Below are positions 29,694 to 38,295 of a stretch of DNA of 64,000 nt, in pieces (position 1 is the first letter of the stretch; each line of letters begins with the position of its first letter). The notes below the pieces were generated by a model that was not told the DNA's origin, did not search any database, and saw nothing but the letters and a program-made list of their open reading frames with translations. The DNA comes from an uncultured Opitutia bacterium. GTDB lineage: Bacteria > Verrucomicrobiota > Verrucomicrobiia > Opitutales > UBA953. The stretch is from the NCBI GenBank assembly GCA_903840355.1, contig CAIMFJ010000001.1, positions 98,326 to 162,325 of the forward strand, given 5' to 3'. The position numbers and the translations under genes were made by a program.

Positions 29694-30401
29694 TTAAAAA
29701 CCGACGCCGAACCCAACTTGCCAAGCCTTCACACCCGATCCAGTGCTATAGGAGAGCTGAATGCTGCCATTCCCATTGAAAGTATGACGCGCCGTGAATT
29801 CTTGACTCAAGGGAGCCAGGTAGGACCCCTGCCCGCTCCGAACTCCATAACTGAATGCATCCGAGGCTGTTAAGAAAAATCGTGCCCCATAATAGCCTTG
29901 GCCAAAACTGTCTTTGTTAGGAATTAACGACGATCCGACCGGGGCGGTGAACTGTAATTTGTTATAGTGATAGCCGTATTCCGCAAAAACCGTAAAGCGC
30001 CCCGTCACTGGACCTTCTAAATAAACGCCGCCGTTAATCCCGGTCACCGCCAAAGATGACAGCTCAGCCGTCCCGGTCGAGGTGGCGGTCACCACATCGC
30101 GCGTGGAGTTAGCATAACTCGCTCCTAAGAAAAGACCTAACAACCCGTTGGAGGCACCTTCATTCAAACGGGCACTATACTGGCGCAGATCGGTATGGGA
30201 GGCGTCCCGGGTATCGGAGATTTGGCCATAACCAATTTCAAACTGATTATGGAGCTGACGGGTAGGATAAATGCTTTGGCCAAAGAAACTCTGCAAGGAG
30301 CCCAAGACGCCTTGATCGATGGAGGGCCTCGATTGGGCTTGGACACTGGAAGTGAAGGCCAACAAAGCAGCCGCAGAAAAAAGCAGGGAGGAGGTGTGCA
30401 T
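29694..30401 (-). CDS. Outer-membrane beta-barrel protein
   Basis: 235 residues from the ATG at 30399-30401, giving a signal peptide of about 23 residues (MHTSSLLFSAAALLAF...VQAQ); a GTG 15 bases upstream is an alternative. Repeated strand-like segments (HNQFEIGYGQI, GRFTVFAEYGYHYNKLQF, GSIQLSYSTGSG) and C-terminal VGFGVGF point to an OmpA/opacity-like barrel of about eight strands. Function unknown. Confidence 0.7.
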   Translation of the reverse strand: MHTSSLLFSAAALLAFTSSVQAQSRPSIDQGVLGSLQSFFGQSIYPTRQLHNQFEIGYGQISDTRDASHTDLRQYSARLNEGASNGLLGLFLGASYANSTRDVVTATSTGTAELSSLAVTGINGGVYLEGPVTGRFTVFAEYGYHYNKLQFTAPVGSSLIPNKDSFGQGYYGARFFLTASDAFSYGVRSGQGSYLAPLSQEFTARHTFNGNGSIQLSYSTGSGVKAWQVGFGVGF

Positions 30402-30442
30402 GAAAGCACTCAACACCGCGTGGTCTCTTTAAGCAACTAAAA

Positions 30443-30468
30443 CAAAAACCCACCGGAGTCCAGTGGGT
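30443..30468 (-). terminator. Terminator after rpmE2
   Basis: Arms ACCCAC/GTGGGT extended by GGA/TCC past a mismatch, followed on the minus strand by TTTTTGTTTT, 25 bases after the L31 stop. Confidence 0.7.
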
Positions 30469-30492
30469 CGAAACGAAACCTCGGGGTGAGGC

Positions 30493-30735
30493 TTACTTGC
30501 GACGGAACTTCGTGTTGAACTTTTCCACGCGACCAGCGGAGTCGACGAAGCGCTTTTCACCCGTGTAGGCAGGGTGCGAATCGCTCGTCACTTCACGACG
30601 GATCACGAAGTGCTCAACGCCGTCAATGACCTTGGTTTCCTTCGACTTTAACGTCGAACGCGTTGGAAACTCACGGCCCGTGGAAACGTCCACGAAGACG
30701 ACGGGGTTATAATCTGGATGGCCTTCCTTCTTCAT
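30493..30735 (-). CDS. rpmE2: Ribosomal protein bL31 type B
   Basis: 80 residues starting MKKEGHPDYNPVVFVDVSTG, with SHPAYTGEKRFVDSAGRVEKFNTKF near the end. It lacks the zinc-binding cysteines of the other bL31 type, so it is the zinc-independent form. Co-directional with and just downstream of a type B bL36 gene. Confidence 0.95.
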   Translation of the reverse strand: MKKEGHPDYNPVVFVDVSTGREFPTRSTLKSKETKVIDGVEHFVIRREVTSDSHPAYTGEKRFVDSAGRVEKFNTKFRRK

Positions 30736-30757
30736 AAAAAACAGAGAGATAAAGGGA

Positions 30758-30883
30758 TTAGCCTTGGCGCGCCTTGTAGCGAGGGTGGGTCTTGTTGATC
30801 ACATAGACACGACCTTTGCGGCGGACGACCTGGCAATTCGGGTGACGCTTCTTGAGCGATTTAAGGGAGGAGGAGACTTTCAT
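30758..30883 (-). CDS. rpmJ: Ribosomal protein bL36 type B
   Basis: 41 residues, [18 protein letters not shown] to the end YKARQG, very basic, with a single cysteine so no zinc ribbon. The sequence matches the YkgO-type bL36. Found by reading the minus strand from the ATG at 30881-30883 to the stop at 30758-30760. It forms a two-gene unit with rpmE2, like the zinc-sparing pair of enterobacteria, but I see no obvious Zur site upstream, so it may be the constitutive copy here. Confidence 0.93.
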   Translation of the reverse strand: MKVSSSLKSLKKRHPNCQVVRRKGRVYVINKTHPRYKARQG

Positions 30884-30997
30884 GTCGGGAGGCCGTTTAG
30901 GAACGGCAGGTCGGTCAACAAAGATACCCAATCGTGACCTGTCAACGGGATTTCAGAGGCTTGTTAAACCCCATTTGGACCCCTAGGATATAAGCCT

Positions 30998-31492
30998 ATG
31001 GAAATCCGTCTGCGCCTCGCCACCCTATCAGATGCTAAGGCTATCAATGAAATCCATAATTATTACGTGCAAACGTCCACGGCGACGTGGCAAATCGACG
31101 AGGATACCGAAGATCAGCGCCGGCAATGGCTGAAATCCCGCAGCCCTGAATACCCAGTTATCGTGGCCACCCTAGGGTCGGATGTCGTGGGTTGGAGCTC
31201 GATTTCTGCCTATAACACCCGCAAGGGGTGGTCTGGCACGGTCGAAGACTCGATTTTCATCCACCATGCCCATCACGGCAAGGGACTCGGTAAACTGCTG
31301 CTATCGGACTTACTCCACCGTGCTAAGGAATTGGGCTACCATACGGTGATGGCCCGAATCTCGGGAGAGCAAACCCCTAGCCTCCGCTTGCACGAGTCTC
31401 TAGGGTTCATCCGCGCGGGTCTTTTACCGGCGGTGGGCTTTAAATTTGGCCAAAAACTCGATTGTGCCTACCTGATTAAAAAGCTGAGCTAG
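30998..31492 (+). CDS. GNAT acetyltransferase, phosphinothricin-acetyltransferase-like
   Basis: 164 residues. N-terminal RLATLSDAKAINEIHNYYV and STATWQ are typical of the PAT/Bar/YncA group. The acetyl-CoA-binding segment VEDSIFIHHAHHGKGLGKLLL is followed by ARISGEQTPSLRLHESLGF. Probable N-acetylation of amino-acid analogues such as methionine sulfoximine; the substrate cannot be told from sequence. Confidence 0.85.
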   Translation: MEIRLRLATLSDAKAINEIHNYYVQTSTATWQIDEDTEDQRRQWLKSRSPEYPVIVATLGSDVVGWSSISAYNTRKGWSGTVEDSIFIHHAHHGKGLGKLLLSDLLHRAKELGYHTVMARISGEQTPSLRLHESLGFIRAGLLPAVGFKFGQKLDCAYLIKKLS

Positions 31493-31545
31493 CCCTGTCC
31501 TTGACACTTCGGTCTGGTCCGATTTGCTCAGTCTTCCGACTTTTG

Positions 31546-31627
31546 GCTCAGGTGGTGGAATGGCAGACACGCTAGATTCAGGTTCTAGTGCCCCTAAAGC
31601 GTAAGGGTTCAAGTCCCTTCCTGAGCA
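31546..31627 (+). tRNA. tRNA-Leu (anticodon CAG)
   Basis: Acceptor arms GCTCAGG/CCTGAGC. Anticodon stem CTAGA/TCTAG with loop TTCAGGT, giving CAG at 31579-31581. Long class II variable arm and T arm GGGTTCAAGTCCC. The CCA end is not encoded. A perfect TTGACA lies at 31501-31506 but no clear -10 follows. Confidence 0.95.
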
Positions 31628-31748
31628 CCCTTTCCGCATCAAACCCCCTGATAACACAGGGGCGATGAAAGCCGGAGAAGGGTTGGTCCATGAGGAATAA
31701 TACCTAGAATGATTATTGTCCTCAGTTTCCGCTCAGGCTATTTAACAA

Positions 31749-34394
31749 GTGCAACCTCGTTGCATGGCAAACCTCTCGACGCTCCCGGATTTAATCCCTT
31801 GGCCATTTCTCATCTGTAGTCGAGCAGGCGTGGTGCTCTTCGCCAATCCACTCGTCAACCGCACGTTGGGTCGCCCCATTCAAGTGGGCACCGATATCAA
31901 TGACTTGTTCATGGAATTGGATAATGGTCGGGCGGTTTCGACGTTGCTCTACGCCGCTGCTCGCTGGTCCGCCTGGAGCGGCTTGCTGGAATTACGTAAT
32001 CCTGAAAAAGGCAGCCCGATCCGTGCGGCTCGCATCGTCCTGCAACCTGACCCCAAATTCATCGACCAGGTTTGGCTCTTCTTTGCCGATGATGCCTTGG
32101 TCAATGGCATGCCGCTCCTGACGCCCCGCTCGGGCATGGGACTCGCGCGTACCCTCATCGAAAACTCGCCCGACTTTATTATCTTCCGCGATCTGCAAGG
32201 TCGCATCCTGCACACGAGCCGTAGCCTCGATGAATTCCTCGCCCTGCCCCACCGAGGTTTCGGAGCGGACTTGGGATTAAACGATATCCTCGCTCCTTCC
32301 ACGGCCCATCAATTTCTTCAGTTCGACGAAGAGGTCATTCGCACGGGCCAACGCATCCGACATGGAGTCATGCATTTCGAAACCCTCGATGGGCGCTCGC
32401 GCCAAGTACGCGTCGTGCACGAACGCGTCAAAGGCGGCGGCGGACTCCCCGCGGGGCTGCTGACTTTTGCGGTTAATATCACCGAGTCTATCGACGAACA
32501 TAATCGCCTGCGCGTGGCACTAGACCGAGCTGAAGAAGTCGCCGCCGCGAAATGGCAATTCGTGGCCAACGTGACCCACGAAATCCGCAACCCTATCAAT
32601 GCGATTCAAGGGCTTTGTGAAACGGGACTAGAAGCGACGAACGCGCGCTATGATGAACTGCTGCGCAAAATTCAACGCTGTGCCAATGAACTCGAAGATA
32701 CGGTGCGCGACGTGTTGGATTTTTCGCGCTTAGATCGCGGCAACGTCACCATCGAAAGTATCCCCTTCAACCCCATCCGGGCGCTCGAAGAGGTCATCGC
32801 CCAGTTCCAACATCAAGCCCAAGGTAAAGGCGTCGAACTCGCCGCACTGAGTGCTCCCGATGCCCCTCATTCCATTTTAGGCGACCCCGTTAAATTCCGC
32901 CGCATCATCGCCAACTTAGTCAGCAACGCCGTTAAATTCACCCAACACGGTCAAGTCTACACGAGTTTAGAATTTGAAGAACGCAACGGACGCCTACGAG
33001 CCCTCCTCACGGTAAAAGATTCCGGCATCGGTATCTCGTCCGAGCGGTTGGAAAGTATTTTTGAACCGTTCACCCAAGCCGACCCTTCGACGACCCGCAA
33101 ATTCGGCGGCACCGGCTTAGGCCTCACCATCGTCCGCAGCTTAGCTCAGGCGATGGATGGTTATGTGAAAGTGACGAGCGAAGCTGGCCAAGGCAGCGTC
33201 TTTAGTGCGGCGGTGATGGTCGACCCCAACCCTTCCTTCATCGACCCTCCATCCCCTCACCTTCCCCAACAAAACTTCCTCATCGTGGGAGGCCACCCAG
33301 ATGTCCGCAAATGGCTCATCAAAACGTTTCAACACTGGAGTGCCTCTTGCCAAGAGACGACTTCTTACGAGGAAGCTGAAAAGCTTTGGGCCCAACAAAT
33401 CGAGACTAAGAAACCCTTCGACCGAGCTATCATCGACCTACCCTACGACCTGAATCCTCGCTTACCCTCCATCCCACCCGCCAACACATTGCTCATTACG
33501 TCGCCCGAACTGGAATTCCGAAGCCAAGCACAACTACTCAAACCGCTCACCTTGTCCGCCCTTTGGGCTAAATTCTCCGGAGCCTTACCCTCCGATGAAC
33601 AAGAGGGCGATCGTCATGTACAAACGCCACTCCACGCCCCACGCACGTTACGCATCTTAGTGGCCGAAGATAATGAGGTGAACCGCGAAGTCGCCGTCGC
33701 TCGCCTGCGCCGTGCTGGTCACGAAGTGAGTGGCACGGTCGATGGCTCTGCGGCCGTGGAGTTATGGCAAACGAAAGACTTCGATTTCGCCCTGCTCGAT
33801 ATTCAAATGCCCGTGATGGACGGTATCACCGCCGCCCAAACCATCCGAGCCCTAGAATCCTCGCAAGGTCGCAAACGCACCACCCTCATCGCCCTCACGG
33901 CGATGACGCAAGAAACCGATCGGGCTAAGTGCGAAGCGGCAGGCTTTGATGCCTATTTAGCTAAACCCGTGCGCGGTGCCGAGTTGCTCGAGAAAATCGA
34001 TCTCCTCGCCCCAGCCGACGCCGGCAAACCTCTGAACGAGAACGATTGGGGGCAAATGCTCGATGCCGCTGAAGCCGAAGAAGCGGAGGATTTACGATGC
34101 GCGGCCAGGGCTTTCCTGAAACACGCTCAAGAGGTCATCCAACGACTCGAACAAGCCAGCCAGGAAAAAGAACCTGAAAACCTCAGCCGTGAGGCCCATG
34201 GCATCAAAGGCATGCTCTCCCTCATGGGTTGCAAACCCTTAGCCCGGCTCGCCCATTCCTTAGAGGAACACCCAGCCGACGCCACCGCACCGCATCGTGC
34301 ACAAGAACTCATCAGTGGCTTGCACCAACTGTATGAGTCCCTATTGTCTCGGACAGATTTGAGCCCACATGGCCAAGCCGAAAATCAAACCTGA
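31749..34394 (+). CDS. Cytoplasmic hybrid sensor histidine kinase with PAS, receiver and HPt domains
   Basis: 881 residues from a GTG (an ATG 15 bases later is also possible); no membrane segment. Domains: PAS (about 10-115), PAS (about 130-250), HisKA with phospho-accepting His277 in FVANVTHEIRNP, and an ATPase domain with NLVSNAVKF (389), DSGIGIS (424) and GTGLGL (454). Then a degenerate receiver (about 508-610) without the usual phospho-site, a true receiver with Asp684 in LLDIQMPVMDG, and an HPt domain with His817 in SREAHGIKGM. The full phosphorelay is within one chain; the output regulator is not in the window. Confidence 0.92.
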   Translation: MQPRCMANLSTLPDLIPWPFLICSRAGVVLFANPLVNRTLGRPIQVGTDINDLFMELDNGRAVSTLLYAAARWSAWSGLLELRNPEKGSPIRAARIVLQPDPKFIDQVWLFFADDALVNGMPLLTPRSGMGLARTLIENSPDFIIFRDLQGRILHTSRSLDEFLALPHRGFGADLGLNDILAPSTAHQFLQFDEEVIRTGQRIRHGVMHFETLDGRSRQVRVVHERVKGGGGLPAGLLTFAVNITESIDEHNRLRVALDRAEEVAAAKWQFVANVTHEIRNPINAIQGLCETGLEATNARYDELLRKIQRCANELEDTVRDVLDFSRLDRGNVTIESIPFNPIRALEEVIAQFQHQAQGKGVELAALSAPDAPHSILGDPVKFRRIIANLVSNAVKFTQHGQVYTSLEFEERNGRLRALLTVKDSGIGISSERLESIFEPFTQADPSTTRKFGGTGLGLTIVRSLAQAMDGYVKVTSEAGQGSVFSAAVMVDPNPSFIDPPSPHLPQQNFLIVGGHPDVRKWLIKTFQHWSASCQETTSYEEAEKLWAQQIETKKPFDRAIIDLPYDLNPRLPSIPPANTLLITSPELEFRSQAQLLKPLTLSALWAKFSGALPSDEQEGDRHVQTPLHAPRTLRILVAEDNEVNREVAVARLRRAGHEVSGTVDGSAAVELWQTKDFDFALLDIQMPVMDGITAAQTIRALESSQGRKRTTLIALTAMTQETDRAKCEAAGFDAYLAKPVRGAELLEKIDLLAPADAGKPLNENDWGQMLDAAEAEEAEDLRCAARAFLKHAQEVIQRLEQASQEKEPENLSREAHGIKGMLSLMGCKPLARLAHSLEEHPADATAPHRAQELISGLHQLYESLLSRTDLSPHGQAENQT

Positions 34395-34656
34395 GATTAA
34401 ACCCGATTCGGCGGTCGCCCCCACGACTCCCTGGAATGTGGTCGTGCACAATGATCCGATTAATTACATGGGGTACGTGGTCGTGGCCTTCATGAACGTG
34501 CTCAATCTCCCCTCGGCTGAAGCCAAAAAGCTCGTACAAACCGTCCACCAAGAAGGCCAAGCGATTGTCTGGAGCGGTAACCGCGAAAAAGCCGAAGTCC
34601 TAGTCTTGAAATTACAGCAGTGGCACCTCAACGCCCAACTTTCTAAAAATGGCTGA
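34369..34656 (+). CDS. clpS: ATP-dependent Clp protease adaptor ClpS
   Basis: 95 residues. After a disordered N-terminus the ClpS core has WNVVVHNDPINYMGYVVVAFMNVL, VHQEGQAIVWSGNREKAE and LQQWHLNAQL. ClpS delivers N-degron substrates to ClpA or ClpC. The Asn-Asp substrate-pocket motif (HNDPIN) is intact. It overlaps the end of the kinase gene by 26 bases and the next gene by 8 bases. No clpA or clpC is in the window. Confidence 0.93.
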   Translation: MAKPKIKPEIKPDSAVAPTTPWNVVVHNDPINYMGYVVVAFMNVLNLPSAEAKKLVQTVHQEGQAIVWSGNREKAEVLVLKLQQWHLNAQLSKNG

Positions 34657-35116
34657 ACTTCGCCTGAGCATGACCATCGAAGCACGCAAAGTGCTTTCGG
34701 ACTTACTCCGGCTCATTGCTCCCACGTCGGCACGCGTATCAGTTAATCGTGCCCAGATTCCCGATAGCGATACGGATTTATCGAGTTATTGGACCGAAAC
34801 CCTCAGCGCCCAAGCAACCGAAGAGGCCAGACTGCTGGCCAAAGCTTTTGCTCAAGCCAAAGGCGACCCAGCGATCATCATCCTGAACTCAACCGAAGAG
34901 GCCTTGGCCTTTCTCCGGGCGCTTTCGGCCGTTCGCCTTGCACTCCGCGACTTAGTTTTCCCCGAAATCACGGATGCTCAGTTAGAGAACTCTGAGAACA
35001 TTGATGATGTCAGCCTGCCGAGCGAAAAACGCCATGCCATCGCTTGTTACTCGTGCTTTGGACTTTTACAGCAGTCGCTGATTTTGCAAATCGAACCCGA
35101 GGCGTTTGATAGTTAA
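34649..35116 (+). CDS. DUF2017-like protein coupled to ClpS
   Basis: 155 residues, helical, soluble. The segment EEALAFLRALSAVRLALRDLVFPEITD and the late helix CYSCFGLLQQSLILQIEP follow the layout of DUF2017, a family known to sit directly after clpS in Actinobacteria. Here too it overlaps clpS (8 bases). I infer a ClpS-associated role. The match is by pattern and needs a profile search. Confidence 0.55.
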   Translation: MAELRLSMTIEARKVLSDLLRLIAPTSARVSVNRAQIPDSDTDLSSYWTETLSAQATEEARLLAKAFAQAKGDPAIIILNSTEEALAFLRALSAVRLALRDLVFPEITDAQLENSENIDDVSLPSEKRHAIACYSCFGLLQQSLILQIEPEAFDS

Positions 35117-35125
35117 CGAAATCGG

Positions 35126-37024
35126 TTGAAGAGTTTCCACTCCTCGTCCAACACAGACGCTGTGCTGCGGGGACTTTTAGGCTTCTTCAAAGATTTTCTC
35201 CACCTGCTAAAGCGAGGGAGTGGAAACCAACACCTTGTACTCTTCCCCCTGCGACAGGCTTTAAACACCTCGACTTCGACAACCTTCAAGGCGGACTTCT
35301 ACGCCGGTCTAAGCGTTGCGCTGCTCGCTTTCCCGATGTCGATGGCGTTTGCCATGAAAGCCGGTCTGCCCATTTGGTGCGGTTTAGTGGGTTGCGGCGT
35401 GGCAGCTTGCGTAGCCCCGATTTTTAGCGGTTCAGCCAACCTTTGTGCCGGCCCGACGAACGCTTCCGCGGCCCTACTGCTCGGTGCCTTCGCGACCTTA
35501 GGCGTAATCACCCCCGAACAACGAGCGTCCGCGCTGCCCACGCTCTTACTCATGACGGGGGTGTTCTTGCTGATTGCCTCTTGGCTTCGTCTCGGAGGTT
35601 TTGCCGACTTCGTCCCACGCACAGTTATCTCGGCTTACATCGCCGCCGCCGCCCTACGCGTCATCGCCCTGCAATTGCCTATCGCCTTAGGAATGGAAGG
35701 TGACTTCGCCGGAGATTCTTTACCGGTAGTGATCTGGCACGCCCTACGGCACTTGAAACCGCTCCTGCTCAGCACGGATTTCTACATGAGCATCATCACG
35801 GGAATTGCGTACTTCTTAATGCGCAAACCCTTTGGAGCTGGTAAAGCAATTTTAGGGAGTATCGGGATTGCCACGATTGGCGCCATGTTGGGGCAATCAG
35901 TCGCCGCTAACCAAGGATCCCACGGCGAATTAGTCCACTACGTGGGTTCAGCTTCCAATATTAGCAACAGCCTGCACTTGCCCGAATTCTCCGCCCGTAC
36001 GTTCTCTACCCTCTTCTCCCCGGCCCTCGCTCTAGCGGTTTTAGTCATCATCGAAGGCACTGCCAACGCTCGAGCTTCGGCCTTAAAAACCGGTCGAGCC
36101 TCGGACCTACACCAAGAGGTTTTTGGCTTAAGCATGGCCAACCTTGCCTGTGCTTTCACCGGCGGGATGGCAGCTTCGGGCTCAATCAGTCGTTCCGCCC
36201 TCAACGTAGCCAGCGGAGCACGCACGGCCTTCGCTTCCATCCTCACCGGGGTCTTTATTTTAGCCGCGGGATACTTAGTGAGCAGCTGGGTCGCCCTTGT
36301 ACCGATGGCCTGTTTAGCGACGTTAGTGATTTTGGCAGAAGTCGAACTGACGAACCTGCCAGTGATCAATTTGATTTTGAAATCAGGCATGCAAGACCGC
36401 ACGGTCTTTTTAATTACCTTCGTTACGGCCTTAGTAGCCCCACTCGATGTGGCTATCTTCTTTGGCACGGGCGTGGCCGTGGCCTTTTATCTTAGAAAAA
36501 CGTCCCAACCAGAAGTGGTTGAATACGACTTCGCCGAAAGCGGCGAACTACGAGCCCGCGCCCCAGGCCAAGCGACCACGGGTATTTCCATCTTGCATGT
36601 GGAAGGTAGCCTACACTTTGGAGCCACCCAAGCCTTCCACGAGCACCTGCGCCGAGCTTCCGCCGACCCCAACCTCAAGGTGATGGTGGTAAAATTCCGC
36701 GAGGCCCATCACTTAGACGCCAACGGCGTGCTGCTCCTGCGCGACCTAGCTCAAAACCTTCAAGCGGTCGGACGTTTCTTAATCCTGTGCGAAATCAAAC
36801 CCGAGACGATGGCGATCTTCGTCAACGCCGGACTCGTGGAGGTCATCGGACAGGACAACGTCATCCCCTGGGATGACACCAATCCCACCGCCGCCCTCGC
36901 TAAAGCCGTCCGCCGAGCTCGCACCTTGGCTGGCGACGTCGAGGCCGTCTTGCACATCGTCACCGCCCCCCACCCCTCGCTCCCCCGCCCAGCTTCGTCC
37001 ATCGGCGACGACTGGCAAATTTAA
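35126..37024 (+). CDS. SulP-family anion transporter with STAS domain
   Basis: 632 residues. The SulP membrane core begins near residue 50 (FYAGLSVALLAFPMSMAFAMKAGLP) and has the family segments SGSANLCAGPTNASAALLLG and GGMAASGSISRSALNVASGA. A C-terminal STAS domain (about 480-600) has VMVVKFREAHHLDANGVLLLRDL. Likely a sulfate, bicarbonate or other anion carrier. The start given is TTG; GTG at 35162 is an alternative, and the first 45 residues are poorly conserved in type. Confidence 0.87.
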   Translation: MKSFHSSSNTDAVLRGLLGFFKDFLHLLKRGSGNQHLVLFPLRQALNTSTSTTFKADFYAGLSVALLAFPMSMAFAMKAGLPIWCGLVGCGVAACVAPIFSGSANLCAGPTNASAALLLGAFATLGVITPEQRASALPTLLLMTGVFLLIASWLRLGGFADFVPRTVISAYIAAAALRVIALQLPIALGMEGDFAGDSLPVVIWHALRHLKPLLLSTDFYMSIITGIAYFLMRKPFGAGKAILGSIGIATIGAMLGQSVAANQGSHGELVHYVGSASNISNSLHLPEFSARTFSTLFSPALALAVLVIIEGTANARASALKTGRASDLHQEVFGLSMANLACAFTGGMAASGSISRSALNVASGARTAFASILTGVFILAAGYLVSSWVALVPMACLATLVILAEVELTNLPVINLILKSGMQDRTVFLITFVTALVAPLDVAIFFGTGVAVAFYLRKTSQPEVVEYDFAESGELRARAPGQATTGISILHVEGSLHFGATQAFHEHLRRASADPNLKVMVVKFREAHHLDANGVLLLRDLAQNLQAVGRFLILCEIKPETMAIFVNAGLVEVIGQDNVIPWDDTNPTAALAKAVRRARTLAGDVEAVLHIVTAPHPSLPRPASSIGDDWQI

Positions 37025-37153
37025 GCATCTGCGGAGGGTTTTAGGCTTTTCGGGGAGTTTTATGGCGGGAAATGAATTCTGACTTGAAGCCTGCCACAGT
37101 CTCCACCTTTAGAGAGGGGTAATTCTTCACTTTTTCGACCACTTCCTAGAACC

Positions 37154-38224
37154 ATGAGCCACTACAGCGAAATCCAAAAACTCCTCGGTAATGACGCCGA
37201 AAAACTCCTCGGGTTTAACAACCCCAAGATTAAGAAGGAGCAAATCCACCAACCACGTGCGGATTGGGTCGACCACGCTTTCAGCGCTTCCGACCGCAAT
37301 AATCGCGTGTTGTCCAACTTACAGCGCATCTACGGTTCGGGTCGCCTCGCTAACACGGGCTACGTCTCCATCCTCCCCGTCGACCAAGGGATCGAACACT
37401 CCGCGGGCGCTTCGTTCGCCAAGAACCCCATCTACTTCGACGGTGAAAACATCGTCAAACTCGCCATCGAAGGCGGTTGCAATGCCGTCTGTTCGACCTT
37501 CGGCGTCCTCAGCAGCGTCTCCCGTCGCTACGCTCACAAGATTCCTTTCATGGTGAAGATTAACCACAATCAGTTGCTCACCTACCCCAACGTAGGCGAC
37601 CAAGTGATGTACGGTACCTTGAAGCAAGCCGCCGACATGGGCTGTGCCGCTGTTGGTGCGACGATTTACTTCGGTTCGGCTGAAACCAACCGCCAAATCA
37701 TCGAAGTCTCCCAAGCCTTCCAAGCCGCCCACGAATTGGGTATGGCCACGGTGCTCTGGTGCTACACCCGCAACAATGCCTTCAAGAAGGACAAAGATTA
37801 CCACGTGTCGGCTGACTTAACCGGTCAAGCCAACCACCTCGGCGTCACCATCTGCGCCGACATCATCAAGCAAAAGCTTCCCGAAAACAACGGTGGCTAC
37901 TTGGCCATCCAACAAACGGAATCCTCCTACGGTAAGATCGACAAGCGCATGTACACCGACCTCGCCAGCGATCACCCCATCGATCTCACCCGCTACCAAG
38001 TGGCTAATTGCTACATGGGTCGCATCGGTCTCATCAACTCGGGTGGTCCTTCGGGCGACAATGACTTCGCCGAAGCTGTCAAGACGGCCGTCATCAACAA
38101 GCGTGCCGGTGGCCAAGGTCTCATCTCGGGTCGTAAGGCCTTCCAACGCCCGATTGCTGAAGGCGCGAAGTTGCTCCACACGATTCAAGACGTCTACCTC
38201 ACCAAGGAAGTCACCATCGCCTAA
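37154..38224 (+). CDS. fbaB: Class I fructose-bisphosphate aldolase
   Basis: 356 residues. Splits fructose 1,6-bisphosphate into two triose phosphates through a lysine Schiff base. The DhnA/FbaB type is seen in [34 protein letters not shown] with the likely Schiff-base Lys, and [13 protein letters not shown]. It complements gap-pgk-tpiA found 20 kb away. Strong terminator follows. Confidence 0.93.
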   Translation: MSHYSEIQKLLGNDAEKLLGFNNPKIKKEQIHQPRADWVDHAFSASDRNNRVLSNLQRIYGSGRLANTGYVSILPVDQGIEHSAGASFAKNPIYFDGENIVKLAIEGGCNAVCSTFGVLSSVSRRYAHKIPFMVKINHNQLLTYPNVGDQVMYGTLKQAADMGCAAVGATIYFGSAETNRQIIEVSQAFQAAHELGMATVLWCYTRNNAFKKDKDYHVSADLTGQANHLGVTICADIIKQKLPENNGGYLAIQQTESSYGKIDKRMYTDLASDHPIDLTRYQVANCYMGRIGLINSGGPSGDNDFAEAVKTAVINKRAGGQGLISGRKAFQRPIAEGAKLLHTIQDVYLTKEVTIA

Positions 38225-38245
38225 GTCTTTTAGGCGACCAACGAA

Positions 38246-38277
38246 AAGCCCTGGCGTTTGCCAGGGCTTTTTTATTT
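38246..38277. terminator. Bidirectional terminator between fbaB and the giant cytochrome gene
   Basis: Stem AAGCCCTGGC/GCCAGGGCTT with loop GTTT, followed by TTTTTATTT on the plus strand. The minus-strand side is weaker. Confidence 0.88.
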
Positions 38278-38295
38278 CCCAATATTAAACCCGAC

